Of a stretch of 64,000 nt of DNA, positions 1-10,416 are shown piece after piece; the first letter of the stretch is position 1, and each line of letters starts with the position of its first letter. A model generated the notes under the pieces. That model saw only the letters and a program-made list of their open reading frames with translations, made no database searches and was not told where the DNA came from. Source of the DNA: Hydrogenophilales bacterium. GTDB taxonomy: Bacteria > Pseudomonadota > Gammaproteobacteria > Burkholderiales > Thiobacillaceae. The position numbers and the translations under genes were made by a program. The DNA is taken from assembly GCA_016703155.1 (NCBI GenBank), contig JADJCP010000012.1, forward strand, positions 49,381-113,380, written 5' to 3'.

Positions 1-2007
1 GGTCTCCGGGTTGTTGTACTTGTAGAACAGTACCTCACCCTGTTCGGTGAGCTTGAGCTGGCCGCGCACCGTGCCGGGCGGCTGGGCGAGGATGGCCTCG
101 TGGGTGGGTCCGCCGCCCCGGCCCAGGGTGCCGCCCCGGCCGTGGAACAGGCGACAGGCGACACCATGCCGGTCGGACAGGGCCATGATGGCCTTCTGCG
201 CTTCATACAGATGCCATGACGACGCCAGGATGCCGCCGTCCTTGCAGGAGTCGGAATAGCCGAGCATCACCTCCTGGCCGGCGCCGTAGGCGTCCAGCAG
301 GCTGCGGTAGATGGGCTGGGAATAGAGCAGGTCGAGTACCGCCTCGGCGTGCTTCAGGTCGTCGATGGTCTCGAACAGCGGCGAGATGCCGATGTGGCAG
401 TACCAGCTCCCGGCGAGCCGGCCGGCCAGTCCGGCCTGGGAAGCAAGGAACATCACTTCCATGACGTGCGAGGCGCTGTGGGTCATCGAGATGACATAGC
501 GGCCGAAGCAGTCGGCGCCCAGTTCCTGGCGCATGTGGGCGATCAACTGGAACACCCGCAGGGTTTCCTGGGCCGCCTCGGACAGACGCGCGGCGTCGTA
601 TTCCAGGGCGGCGGGGTTGGCGATGGCCTCGGCCAGCAGGGCGATGCGGCCGGCCTCGTCGAGCGCGTCGTAATCGCGCTTGAGGGCCGCCGCGAGGATC
701 TCGGCCACCGTGGCGCTGTGACGTCCGGACTCCTGGCGGACATCGAGCTGCATCAGATGGAAACCGAAGGTTTCGACCAGCAGGATCAGGTCCTGCAACT
801 CGCCCTGGGCCAGGGCGGCGTCGCCGTGACTGGCGAGCGAATCGCCGATCAGGCGCAGGTCGTGCAGGAACAGCTCGGCATGGCTGTAACCGGGCATGTC
901 CAGGCCGCGCGCGTCGCCGGCGATGGCGCGCCGGACCAGTTCCAGGTTGCGCCGCAGGCGGTACTGCATCACCTCGATCTTGCGCCGGTAGGGTTCCTGC
1001 GGGTGCGGGTTGGGCAGACCGCCGAACATCAGGCTGGCGACACGGGCATCCTCGGCCAGGCTGGCGCGATAGGCCTCGGAAGGCTGGCACAGGCGGTCGG
1101 ACAGGCTCAGTTGATCGAACAGCCGGTCGAGCCGGCGCAGGTACTCCTCGACGACGATGCGTGCCTGGGAACGCCAGGCCAGCGCGGTGACCTCGGTGGT
1201 GACGCCGGGATGGCCGTCGCGGTCGCCGCCGATCCAGGAACCGAAGCGCAGGAAGGCGGGCTTCTTCAGCGCGGCCGCCGCCTCGCTGCCGTAGACGTCG
1301 CGCACCGATTTGTTGAAATTGCGATAGACCTGGGTCACCGCCTGGAACAGCGATTGCGGGAAGTAGGACAGCCCGGAATCGATCTCATCGCGCACGTCCA
1401 GCTTGAAGGAACGGACCTCGTCGGTCTTCCACAGGGCACGAATCTGGTTTTCCAGTTGCGCCACGGCCTCATCACGATACATGCCCCGGGTGCGCGGATC
1501 GTCGAGGTGTTCCATGGTGACGAAGATGTTGCGCAGCGCGCCCTTGATGGTGCGCCGGCGCGCCTCGGACGGGTGCGCCGTGAGCACCGGCAGATAGCAC
1601 AGCTTGTCGAGCAGGGTGGGCAGCTCGTCGATGCCGATGCCCTCCTGCTTCAGGTCCAGCAGGGTGTCGTGGAACGAACCGGTCCACATGTGGCCGCTCT
1701 GCGCCACCCGTTGCCGGCGACGGTTGAGCTGATCGGTTTCCTCGGCGATGTTGAGCAGGCTGAAATACAGATTGAAGGCGCGGATGATGCTCGACAGATC
1801 GGCGGGCGACTGGCCATCGATCAAGGCATCCAGGGCCGCGTGGGCCGCCGCGTCGGGCTGTTTGCGCAGCGCGGAGAAGCCCTGGCGCAGCGCGCCCACG
1901 GCCTGATAGGTCGCCTGCGGCAACTCGCTCTTCAGGACGCGCGAGAGCAACAGGCTGAGCAAGCGCTCACGGGTATGCAGGGTCGGGGGAAAAGGGGTCC
2001 GGCTCAT
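1..2007 (-). CDS. ppc: Phosphoenolpyruvate carboxylase, C-terminal part outside window
   Basis: This gene makes oxaloacetate from phosphoenolpyruvate and bicarbonate, an anaplerotic cytoplasmic reaction. Reading from the ATG at 2007 gives about 669 codons that run off the window edge; the family is usually 870-930 residues, so roughly the last quarter is missing. The conserved LTAHPSEARRRT segment (family TAHPTEA, catalytic His) and the glycine-rich FHGRGGTLGRGGGPTHEA segment near the truncated end are both present and intact. It is divergent from the DUF1800 gene across a 420-base gap and is not functionally tied to the nitrogen genes. Identification is secure; only the 3' end is unknown. 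Confidence 0.95.
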   Translation of the reverse strand, partial: MSRTPFPPTLHTRERLLSLLLSRVLKSELPQATYQAVGALRQGFSALRKQPDAAAHAALDALIDGQSPADLSSIIRAFNLYFSLLNIAEETDQLNRRRQRVAQSGHMWTGSFHDTLLDLKQEGIGIDELPTLLDKLCYLPVLTAHPSEARRRTIKGALRNIFVTMEHLDDPRTRGMYRDEAVAQLENQIRALWKTDEVRSFKLDVRDEIDSGLSYFPQSLFQAVTQVYRNFNKSVRDVYGSEAAAALKKPAFLRFGSWIGGDRDGHPGVTTEVTALAWRSQARIVVEEYLRRLDRLFDQLSLSDRLCQPSEAYRASLAEDARVASLMFGGLPNPHPQEPYRRKIEVMQYRLRRNLELVRRAIAGDARGLDMPGYSHAELFLHDLRLIGDSLASHGDAALAQGELQDLILLVETFGFHLMQLDVRQESGRHSATVAEILAAALKRDYDALDEAGRIALLAEAIANPAALEYDAARLSEAAQETLRVFQLIAHMRQELGADCFGRYVISMTHSASHVMEVMFLASQAGLAGRLAGSWYCHIGISPLFETIDDLKHAEAVLDLLYSQPIYRSLLDAYGAGQEVMLGYSDSCKDGGILASSWHLYEAQKAIMALSDRHGVACRLFHGRGGTLGRGGGPTHEAILAQPPGTVRGQLKLTEQGEVLFYKYNNPET

Positions 2008-2427
2008 GGGTCAGGTTTCGATTTCTGGATAGACGAAGAGGTTGCAAAGCTACCAATGCCGGTTCAACCGGCACGCACATGGAGCCAGAGTAGTTGCGCC
2101 AGCCAGGTTCAGCAAGATGCATGCCCGACAGTAACGCGTCCGGCCCTCGCGAAATGCCCCCGCACAGGCCAGACCTGCGAATTTCACGCACCACGATGGC
2201 TACGCGGCGAATCATTGTGGTGCGCCCGGACCCGACGGCCGCCAGCCGGACTTGCGGAGTCAGGGCGAAAAATTGCCCGTTTCGACCGCATAACCGCCGT
2301 TCATCTTCGACGAACGGTCTGCCGTTACAACTGGTTACAAATGCTTGTCCCTGCAACCGACTGTCAAATTTACTACCAGGGGGTAGGACTATTCTGCCAT
2401 CACCCCGTTCACAACAAGGAGATGCAA
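2008..2427. other. Intergenic region between ppc and the DUF1800 gene
   Basis: The 420 bases separate two divergent genes and must contain both promoters. I see no convincing RNA gene, terminator or additional reading frame. The only notable sequence is the small inverted repeat CTACCAGGGGGTAG just upstream of the DUF1800 ribosome binding site; its role is unknown. Confidence 0.4.
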
Positions 2428-3743
2428 ATGGCGAACAACTGGACAGTCCCGGATGCCGCGCACCTGATGCGGCGTGCCGGTTTTGGCGGCAGTTTCGAAT
2501 CGGTCGGTCAACTGTACGCGCTGGGGCGGGAAGGGGCGATCGACTGGCTGATCGAGTACGACTCGGTCGCCGACCCATCCGCGGCCGATGTCGCCAAGCT
2601 GGGCCTTGATCTGAGTACCGGACCGGGTGTCATTCAGGGGCAACTCTACCGCATGGCGGCGTCGACGCGCCCATTGCAGGAAAAGCTGGCCTGGTTCTGG
2701 CACGGTCATTTCGTATCGGCGCTGGGGCAGGCTCCCGTGCCCCTGATGCCGATACAGATGGATACCTGGCGCAGACAGGCCAGCGGACGGTTCCTGGATT
2801 TCCTCTACGCGATGTACAAGGATCCGGCCATGCTGCTGTACCTGGACAACAACACCAATATCGTCGGCCAAGCCAACGAAAACTTTGCACGCGAAGTCAT
2901 GGAGCTGTTCACCCTCGGCGCCGGCAACTACACCGAGACCGACATCCGGGAGGCCGCGCGTGCCCTGACGGGTTGGACCGTGCTGCCGAACCGGCGCACC
3001 GAAGCCGTATTCATCGCCCGGCGCCATGACGATGGCATCAAGAGCCTGTTCGGGGTCACCGGCAATTTCGACGGCGACGACGTCATGGACATTCTTTACT
3101 GGCACCCGGCGTGCGCGCCCTTCGTCTGCGCCAAGCTCTACACCTACTTCATCGGCCCGAGCATCGTGCAAGCCGAGCTGGATGAGTTGGTCGAGACCTG
3201 GAAACGCACCGACGGCAACCTGCGCGAGGTTCTGCACATTCTGTTCCGCCTCGACGGATTCTGGGCGCCTGAAACCGCAACGCCCTGGTCAAGAGTCCCG
3301 TGGAGTACGGCATCGGTCTGTACCAGCGGTTGCGCATGCCGCTGACCAGCCAGACCCTGCGAGCGCTTTCTGCCGCCTTGAGCACGATGGGCCAGGTACC
3401 GCTGAATCCCCCGGATGTCGCCGGCTACCCGGAAGGCCTGGAATGGGCCGGCACCAGCAACCTGCTGTCGCGCTACAACGGGGCGTATACCGTCGCCTAC
3501 ACCCTGTCGAGCACACAGGTCAGCCAGCTTCTCGCTTCGATCGATGTGTCCAGGGCGGAGACCCTGCTCGACGGCTTGCTCTACCAACTCGGTCCCATCG
3601 AGCTGGGTGACGCCAGCCATGCCGCCCTGCTCGCCTACCTCCAGAGCGGCGGCTACTCCGGCCGCAACACCGCGCGCGTCCACACCAAGGCGCGCGGCGC
3701 CCTGCATCTCATCGCCGCCACCCCGGAATATCAATTGAACTGA
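2428..3743 (+). CDS. DUF1800 family protein, interrupted by a one-base frameshift
   Basis: The protein starts MANNWTVPDAAHLMRRAGFG, the usual beginning of DUF1800 proteins, behind AAGGAG six bases upstream; the in-frame ATG at 2422 is too close to that site. The frame carries conserved segments such as WFWHGHFV and NFAREVMELFTLG, then is lost near 3271-3274 and resumes in the next frame as NALVKSPVEYGIGLYQRL. Restoring one A in the A-run after CCTG would give ENRNALVKSPVEYG, a good fit to the family, so a sequencing error is likely. The repaired length is about 438 residues, normal for the family. It is followed 11 bases later by a DUF1501 gene, its standard partner. The biochemical role of the pair is not established. 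Confidence 0.85.
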
Positions 3744-3754
3744 AGGAGCCCACC

Positions 3755-4987
3755 ATGTCGAACATCGAACTCAACCGTCGCCGATTTCTGCAATCCATGG
3801 GCGCATTGACCGCCTACGGCAGCCTGCCTCTGGGCCTTGCCCGTCACGCCCATGCCCAGGACAGCGGCAGTCCGGCGACTGACCGGGTCCTGGTGGTGGT
3901 GCACCTGGACGGCGGCTGCGACGGCATCAATACCGTCATCCCGTTTGCCGACCCGGCCTATGCGGCGGCGCGCCCGACCCTGGCGATCGCCTCCGCCGAG
4001 GTGCTGAAACTCGACGCGACCGATGTCGGCCTGCATCCGGCCATGACCGGTTTGCATGCCTGGTATTCGCAGGGTCATGTCGCCATCGTCAACGGTGTCG
4101 GTTATCCCGATTTCAATCAATCGCATTTCTCGGCCGAAGACATTTACTGGACGGCCTCGCCGGAAAACCCGAACCAACCGACCGGCTGGCTCGGCCGGGG
4201 CCTGGAGGCGATGCCGACCTTGACCACGCTCAGCGGCGCCTGCCTGCAAAGCCGTGTGCCCAAGAGCATGGCGGCGGTGAGCTATACGCCACCGGCGATC
4301 CCCGAGCCGGACAGCTATCTGTTCCAGACGCCCACCAACGCCACCGAGCGCGCCGCGCAACTGGCGGCGGCCGAGGCCATCTTCGGCCAGGCGCCCGCCG
4401 GTGAGGTTCTCTTCGATGGCCTGCTGGCCGCCGACATCGCCGCCATGGACAGCGTCGAGGACGTGCAAGCCGCGGTCGCCGCCTACGCCAGCCCGGTAGC
4501 CTATGGCGACGATGACTTCGGGCAGGCGATGAAACTGGCCGGCCAGTTGATCCATGCCGATCTCGGGGTGCGTGTATTGACCGTTTCGCAGGGCAGCTAT
4601 GACACCCACGCCAATCAGGCGGTGATGCTGGATGGCCTGTTGACGGCGTTCTCGGATGGCATCGACAAATTCATGCAAGACGCGGTCACGGGAGGATTCG
4701 CGCATCGGGTGACCGTCCTGGTCTGGACCGAGTTCGGCCGGCGCGTCGCGGAGAACGCCAGCGGCGGCACCGATCACGGATCCTCGGCACCCATGTTCCT
4801 GATCGGCGCGGGCGTGCGCGGTGGCCTTCATGGCAACTACCCGAGCCTGACCGACCTGGACAACGGCAATCTCAGGATGACCACGGATTTTCGCGGCGTC
4901 TATGCCAGCGTCCTGCAGGACTGGCTCGGTTACGACGCCGACACCATCCTTGGTGGCACCTGGACCCGACTGCCGCTATTTGCCTGA
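3755..4987 (+). CDS. DUF1501 family protein with Tat signal
   Basis: This is a 410-residue exported protein. The N-terminus has a twin-arginine motif (NRRRFLQSMG) followed by a hydrophobic stretch ending near AHAQ, so export by the Tat system is expected. The segments VVVHLDGGCDGINTVIPF, FSAEDIYWTA, YDTHANQ and WTEFGRRVAENASGGTDHGS are characteristic of DUF1501, which belongs to the alkaline-phosphatase/sulfatase fold; the DH and TEFGR residues resemble metal ligands of that fold. A GAAGGAG site precedes the ATG. It is co-transcribed with the DUF1800 gene. The substrate is unknown. Confidence 0.88.
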   Translation: MSNIELNRRRFLQSMGALTAYGSLPLGLARHAHAQDSGSPATDRVLVVVHLDGGCDGINTVIPFADPAYAAARPTLAIASAEVLKLDATDVGLHPAMTGLHAWYSQGHVAIVNGVGYPDFNQSHFSAEDIYWTASPENPNQPTGWLGRGLEAMPTLTTLSGACLQSRVPKSMAAVSYTPPAIPEPDSYLFQTPTNATERAAQLAAAEAIFGQAPAGEVLFDGLLAADIAAMDSVEDVQAAVAAYASPVAYGDDDFGQAMKLAGQLIHADLGVRVLTVSQGSYDTHANQAVMLDGLLTAFSDGIDKFMQDAVTGGFAHRVTVLVWTEFGRRVAENASGGTDHGSSAPMFLIGAGVRGGLHGNYPSLTDLDNGNLRMTTDFRGVYASVLQDWLGYDADTILGGTWTRLPLFA

Positions 4988-5008
4988 AACCAGCGCGCCC
5001 CACGCCCG

Positions 5009-5046
5009 GGCCCCCTGGCCCGATCCACCGGATCGGGCCAGGGGCC
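5009..5046 (+). terminator. GC-rich hairpin after the DUF1501 gene
   Basis: Arms at 5009-5026 and 5030-5046 pair over about 17 bp with a 3-base loop and one bulged C. It lies 22 bases past the DUF1501 stop and before urtA. There is no T-tract, so it is a probable but not classical intrinsic terminator. Confidence 0.6.
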
Positions 5047-5168
5047 TTGGGCTGTGATCAGGCCAACGCACACCTACGCAATCTGACGTATTCCTGAGCC
5101 CTCCTCCGCTGCGTACTCTGGCATCGCACTGATTCGTTCAGTCCCTGCCACTACACAAGGAGTCGCTC

Positions 5169-6428
5169 ATGCACCGTCGCACCTTCATCAAAGCCGCCAC
5201 GCTCAGCGTGGCCATGGCCGCCGCCGGCCTCACCAGTTGGTCCGCCTTCGCCGCCGACACCATCAAGGTCGGCATCCTGCATTCGCTGTCCGGCACGATG
5301 GCGATTTCCGAAACGGCGCTGAAGGAAACCGCGCTGATGACCATCGCCGAGATCAACGCCAAGGGTGGCGTGATGGGCAAGAAGCTGGAAGCCGTGGTCG
5401 TCGATCCGGCCTCGAACTGGCCGCTGTTCGCCGAGAAGTCGCGCCAGTTGCTGAGCAAGGACAAGGTCGATGTGGTGTTCGGCTGCTGGACTTCGGTGTC
5501 GCGCAAGTCGGTGTTGCCGGTGTTCAAGGAGCTGAACGGCCTGCTGTTCTACCCGGTGCAGTACGAAGGTGAAGAACTGGAAAAGAACGTCTTCTACACC
5601 GGCGCCGCACCGAATCAGCAAGCGATTCCCGCCGTCGAGTACCTGATGTCCAAGGACGGCGGCTCCGCCAAGCGCTGGGTGTTGCTCGGCACCGATTACG
5701 TCTACCCGCGCACCACCAACAAGATCCTGCGCGCCTTCCTGAAATCCAAGGGTGTGGCCGAGGCCGACATCATGGAGGAGTACACCCCCTTCGGTCATAG
5801 CGATTACCAGACCATCATCGCCAAGATCAAGAAGTTCGCCGGCGAAGGCAAGAAGACCGCCGTGGTGTCGACCATCAACGGCGACTCCAACGTGCCGTTC
5901 TACAAGGAACTCGGCAACGCCGGCCTGAAGGCCACCGATGTCCCGGTGGTCGCCTTCTCGGTGGGCGAAGAGGAACTGCGCGGCGTCGATACCAAGCCGC
6001 TGCAAGGCCACCTGGCCGCCTGGAACTACTTCCAGTCGATCAAGAACCCGGAGAACGCCAAGTTCATCAAGATGTACCGCGACTGGGCGAAGAAGAACAA
6101 GCTGCCCAAGGCCGATACCGTCGTCACCAACGACCCGATGGAAGCCACCTACATCGGCATCCATATGTGGAAGCAGGCGGTTGAAAAAGCCAAGTCCACC
6201 GATGTCGACAAGGTCATCGCCGCCATGGCCGGCCAGACCGTCAAGGCGCCGTCCGGCTTCGTCGCCAAGATGGACGAGAAGAACCATCACCTGCACAAGC
6301 CGGTGTTCATCGGCGAAGTGAAGGGCGACGGCCAGTTCAACGTCGTCTGGAAGACCAAGGGTCCGGTGCGCGCCGCACCGTGGAGCCCATACATCCCCGG
6401 CAACGACAAGAAGAAGGACACGCCGTAA
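5169..6428 (+). CDS. urtA: Urea ABC transporter, periplasmic substrate-binding protein
   Basis: UrtA binds urea in the periplasm and delivers it to the UrtBC permease. The 419-residue product has a signal sequence with a twin-arginine-like start (HRRTFIKAA) and an AFAAD cleavage region. It then shows the family's typical beginning TIKVGILHSLSGTMAISETA and the conserved GCWTSVSRKSVLPVFKE and NGLLFYPVQYEGEE segments. ACAAGGAGTCGCTC precedes the ATG. It is the first gene of urtABCDE and lies just upstream of the urease operon, so uptake and hydrolysis of urea are linked. I looked for a sigma-54 promoter upstream and did not find a convincing one. Confidence 0.96.
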   Translation: MHRRTFIKAATLSVAMAAAGLTSWSAFAADTIKVGILHSLSGTMAISETALKETALMTIAEINAKGGVMGKKLEAVVVDPASNWPLFAEKSRQLLSKDKVDVVFGCWTSVSRKSVLPVFKELNGLLFYPVQYEGEELEKNVFYTGAAPNQQAIPAVEYLMSKDGGSAKRWVLLGTDYVYPRTTNKILRAFLKSKGVAEADIMEEYTPFGHSDYQTIIAKIKKFAGEGKKTAVVSTINGDSNVPFYKELGNAGLKATDVPVVAFSVGEEELRGVDTKPLQGHLAAWNYFQSIKNPENAKFIKMYRDWAKKNKLPKADTVVTNDPMEATYIGIHMWKQAVEKAKSTDVDKVIAAMAGQTVKAPSGFVAKMDEKNHHLHKPVFIGEVKGDGQFNVVWKTKGPVRAAPWSPYIPGNDKKKDTP

Positions 6429-6457
6429 GCGCGTAAACCCGGCGCCCCGCGAGGGGC

Positions 6458-6565
6458 GTCATTCCCGTGCGCCCCGTAGCCCGGATGCAGCGTAGCGAAA
6501 TCCGGGGAAACATCCCGGATTCCATTGCATTCCATCCGGGCTACGCCGTCGCAGCGGGAATGACG
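6458..6565. repeat. Nested inverted repeats between urtA and urtB
   Basis: An inner element (6476-6544) begins GTAGCCCGGATGCAGCG and ends with the complementary CATCCGGGCTAC, with further internal pairing. It is flanked by an outer pair, CGTCATTCCCG at 6458-6468 and CGGGAATGACG at 6555-6565. This looks like one repeat family inserted into another. The inner family recurs at 20514-20607. Confidence 0.75.
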
Positions 6566-6579
6566 AATCACCACGAACC

Positions 6580-8163
6580 ATGACCCGATACCTACTCTCC
6601 ATTCTCCTCTGGCTCTTGGCACTGCCGGTGCAGGCCGCCCTCGATCCGGCGCTTGTGAAGCAACTCGCCGCCGAGGATTCCGACGCCAAGATCGCCGCCA
6701 TCCAGCAGCTCAGCGCCACACCCGGCGCCGAGGTGACCAAACTGCTTCAGGCGATGGCCGACGACGGCCTGCTCCAGGCTGGCGAAACGCTCTTTCTGCT
6801 TGACGGCGAACAGGCCATCGACGCCGCCAGCGGCGCGCCGACCCAGCCGGCGCCCGAAGCCTACGAATCGGTGACGGTGAACAACCGGGTGCGTTCCGCC
6901 CTGGGCAACGTCCTCGCCGGCATGAAGCTGTTCGATGCCGACCGCGCCGTGCGACTCGCCGCTGCCCAGGAATTGCAGAGCAATGCCGGCGTCGAACTGG
7001 TGCCGGTCCTGGCGCAGGCCATGGACAAGGAAGCCGATGCCGGGATCAAGGCGCTGCTGAAACAGGCCCACGCCCAGGCCAGCCTCGCCAGCCCGGAGGT
7101 GGCGCTGCGCCTCGCCGCCGTGCGCGCCCTGGCGCAGAGCGCCAGCCCGGCGACGCGCAGCCTGCTGGTGCCCTTGCTCGACCCGGCCAGTGAGCCCGAT
7201 GTGGCGGTACGTCAGGCCGCCAAGCAGTCCATCGACGCCATCGAATCGCGTCTGGTGGTCGGCGAGACCCTCGGCCAGATTTTTACCGGCCTGTCGCTGG
7301 GCAGCATCCTCCTGCTGGCGGCGCTCGGCCTGGCCATCACCTACGGTGTCATGGGCGTCATCAACATGGCGCACGGCGAGCTGCTGATGATCGGCGCCTA
7401 CACCACCTGGTTCACCCAGACCCTGTTCCGCAACTACCTGCCGGAGTATCTCGACTGGTATGTCCTGGCGGCCATCCCCGCCGCCTTCCTCGCCGCCGCG
7501 CTGGTCGGCATGGCCCTGGAACGCACCGTCATCCGCCGCCTGTATGGCCGGCCGCTGGAAACCCTGCTGGCCACCTGGGGCCTGTCGCTGATCCTGATCC
7601 AGGCGGCACGCGTCCTGTTCGGCGCCCAGAACGTCGAAGTCGCCAACCCGAGCTGGATGTCCGGCGGCGTCGAAGTCATGGCCGGCCTGGTGCTGCCCTG
7701 GAACCGCATCGTCATCATCGGCTTCACGCTGTTCGTGCTGGCGCTGATGTGGGCGCTGATGCAGAAAACCCGGCTCGGCCTGTTCGTCCGCGCCGTCACC
7801 CAGAACCGGCCCATGGCAGGCTGCGTCGGCGTGCCGACTTCCCAGGTCGACACCCTGGCCTTCGGCCTCGGCGCCGGCATCGCCGGACTGGGCGGCGTGG
7901 CCCTGTCGCAGATCGCCAACGTCGGCCCGGACATGGGCCAGGGCTACATCGTCGATTCCTTCCTGGTCGTGGTGCTGGGCGGCGTCGGACAACTCGCCGG
8001 CGCCGTCTGGGCGGCACTCGGCCTGGGCGTGGTAACCAAATTCCTGGAAGGCTGGTCGGGCGCGGTGATCGCCAAGATCGTCGTCCTGCTGATCGTCATC
8101 GTCTTCATCCAGAAGCGCCCGCAGGGCCTGTTCGCCCTCAAGGGCCGGTTCGTGGAGAACTGA
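6580..8163 (+). CDS. urtB: Urea ABC transporter permease UrtB
   Basis: UrtB is one of the two membrane permeases of the urea transporter. The 527-residue protein has a signal-like N-terminus and a soluble N-terminal region of about 220 residues with HEAT-like alanine-rich repeats, then the permease domain from about residue 230. The latter contains the branched-chain-permease hallmark TYGVMGVINMAHGELLMIGA and the later GLGAGIAGLGGVALSQI segment. The long N-terminal domain is normal for UrtB. It lies 151 bases after urtA with a repeat in the gap, and ends GRFVEN. Confidence 0.95.
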   Translation: MTRYLLSILLWLLALPVQAALDPALVKQLAAEDSDAKIAAIQQLSATPGAEVTKLLQAMADDGLLQAGETLFLLDGEQAIDAASGAPTQPAPEAYESVTVNNRVRSALGNVLAGMKLFDADRAVRLAAAQELQSNAGVELVPVLAQAMDKEADAGIKALLKQAHAQASLASPEVALRLAAVRALAQSASPATRSLLVPLLDPASEPDVAVRQAAKQSIDAIESRLVVGETLGQIFTGLSLGSILLLAALGLAITYGVMGVINMAHGELLMIGAYTTWFTQTLFRNYLPEYLDWYVLAAIPAAFLAAALVGMALERTVIRRLYGRPLETLLATWGLSLILIQAARVLFGAQNVEVANPSWMSGGVEVMAGLVLPWNRIVIIGFTLFVLALMWALMQKTRLGLFVRAVTQNRPMAGCVGVPTSQVDTLAFGLGAGIAGLGGVALSQIANVGPDMGQGYIVDSFLVVVLGGVGQLAGAVWAALGLGVVTKFLEGWSGAVIAKIVVLLIVIVFIQKRPQGLFALKGRFVEN

Positions 8164-8197
8164 GCATGGAATCGACTCCACGAATGCCCAGCGCTGC

Positions 8198-8467
8198 AAA
8201 ATCCCTGATGAAGCCCCTACCCTTCGGTACCCTAGCCCCCCTTTTTCAAAGGGGGGAATACCCGGCGCGTATCTGCTACAAGACGCCATGCCAACGGTTA
8301 CCAAGCGCTGGCATCGTTCGACCCACACACATTTCCCTACGCGGCTTCCCCCTTTGCAAAAGCGGGAATGAGGAGGATTTAACGGCAGCGGCCATCGAGA
8401 CGCCCGAGAAATCCCTGATGAAGCCCCTACCCTTCGGTACCCTAGCCACCCTTTTTCCAAGGGGAGG
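8198..8467. repeat. Cluster of dispersed palindromic repeats before urtC
   Basis: Two direct copies (8198-8257 and 8409-8467) begin AATCCCTGATGAAGCCCCTA and contain a palindromic core of C-run, TTTTTCAAA, G-run. A related copy in the opposite orientation lies between them (about 8346-8382). The second copy ends GGGGAGGAATGAC, which supplies the ribosome binding site of urtC. The 310-base urtB-urtC gap consists mostly of this material; I see no gene in it. Confidence 0.75.
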
Positions 8468-8473
8468 AATGAC

Positions 8474-9591
8474 GTGACCACGGACACCATGCGTACTCCC
8501 CTGACCCTTCGTTTCCTGAACGCCATGCCGCGCACCGGCTGGATCGCCATGGCCGTATTCGCCGCCATCACCCTGGTGATCATGCCGGCCCTGCACCTGT
8601 TCGTCTCGCCCGACAGCGCGCTGCACGTGTCCGGCTACGTCATCACCCTGGGCGGCAAGATCCTCTGCTACGCCATCGTCGCCGTCGCCATGGACCTGAT
8701 CTGGGGCTATGCCGGCATCCTGTCGCTCGGTCATGGCCTGTTCTTCGCCCTGGGCGGCTATGCCTTCGGCATGTATCTGATGCGCCAGATCGGTCGCGAC
8801 GGCTCGTATCAGTCCGACCTGCCGGACTTCATGGTCTTCCTCGACTGGAAGGAACTGCCCTGGTACTGGGCCGGCTCCGATTCCTTCGTGTTCTCGCTGC
8901 TCCTGGTGCTGGCCTTGCCGGCGGTCGTCGCCTACGTCTTCGGCTACTTCGCCTTCCGCTCGCGCATCAAGGGCGTGTATTTCTCGATCATCACCCAGGC
9001 GCTCACCTTCGCCGCGATGCTGCTGTTCTTCCGCAACGAGACGGGCTTCGGCGGCAACAACGGCTTCACCGACTTCAAGCGCATCCTCGGCTACGACATC
9101 ACCTCGCCGGAAATGCGCGCCACCCTGTTCGCGCTCTCGGCGCTGGTGCTCATGTTCACCCTGCTGCTCGGGCGCTATCTGACCACCTCGAAGTACGGCC
9201 GGGTGCTGGCGGCGATCCGCGATGCCGAGAGCCGGGTCATGTTCATCGGCTACAACCCGCTGCACTACAAGCTGTTCATCTGGGTGCTATCGGCCGTGCT
9301 GTGCGGCATCGCCGGAGCCCTGTACGTGCCGCAGGTGGGCATCATCAATCCCGGCGAGATGTCGCCGGCGAATTCCATCGAACTCGCCATCTGGGTCGCC
9401 GTGGGCGGACGCGGCACGCTGATCGGACCGGTGATCGGCGCCGGCCTGGTCAACCTGTTCAAGAGCGTCTTTACCGTCGCCTTCCCCGAATACTGGCTGT
9501 TCTTCCTGGGCGCGCTGTTCGTCGGCGTCACCCTCTGGCTGCCGGAGGGCGTGGTCGGACTGTGGAAGCGCATCCGCAACCGAGGTGCCGC

Positions 9592-9595
<4 letters not shown>
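8474..9595 (+). CDS. urtC: Urea ABC transporter permease UrtC
   Basis: UrtC is the second urea permease. The 373-residue product shows the branched-chain-permease signature DLIWGYAGILSLGHGLFFAL near residue 75 and the conserved SRVMFIGYNPLHYKLF and PGEMSPANSIELAIWVAVGG segments further on, with about ten hydrophobic spans. The GTG at 8474 is chosen because GGAGGA lies about seven bases upstream; the ATG at 8489 is an alternative. The stop overlaps the urtD start (ATGA), indicating translational coupling. Confidence 0.94.

Positions 9596-10416
<821 letters not shown>

Noticed and set aside
349..2427. Long plus-strand frame opposite PEP carboxylase and continuous with the DUF1800 gene
   Set aside because: It is the antisense of ppc; only the part from 2428 has a ribosome binding site and family homology.
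5047..5168. Possible sigma-54 promoter before urtA (TGGCATCGCACTGATT)
   Set aside because: It lacks the GC at -12 and is not convincing.
8164..8473. CRISPR array suggested by repeated segments before urtC
   Set aside because: Only two direct copies plus an inverted one, with no regular spacers and no cas genes; it matches the dispersed palindromic family.
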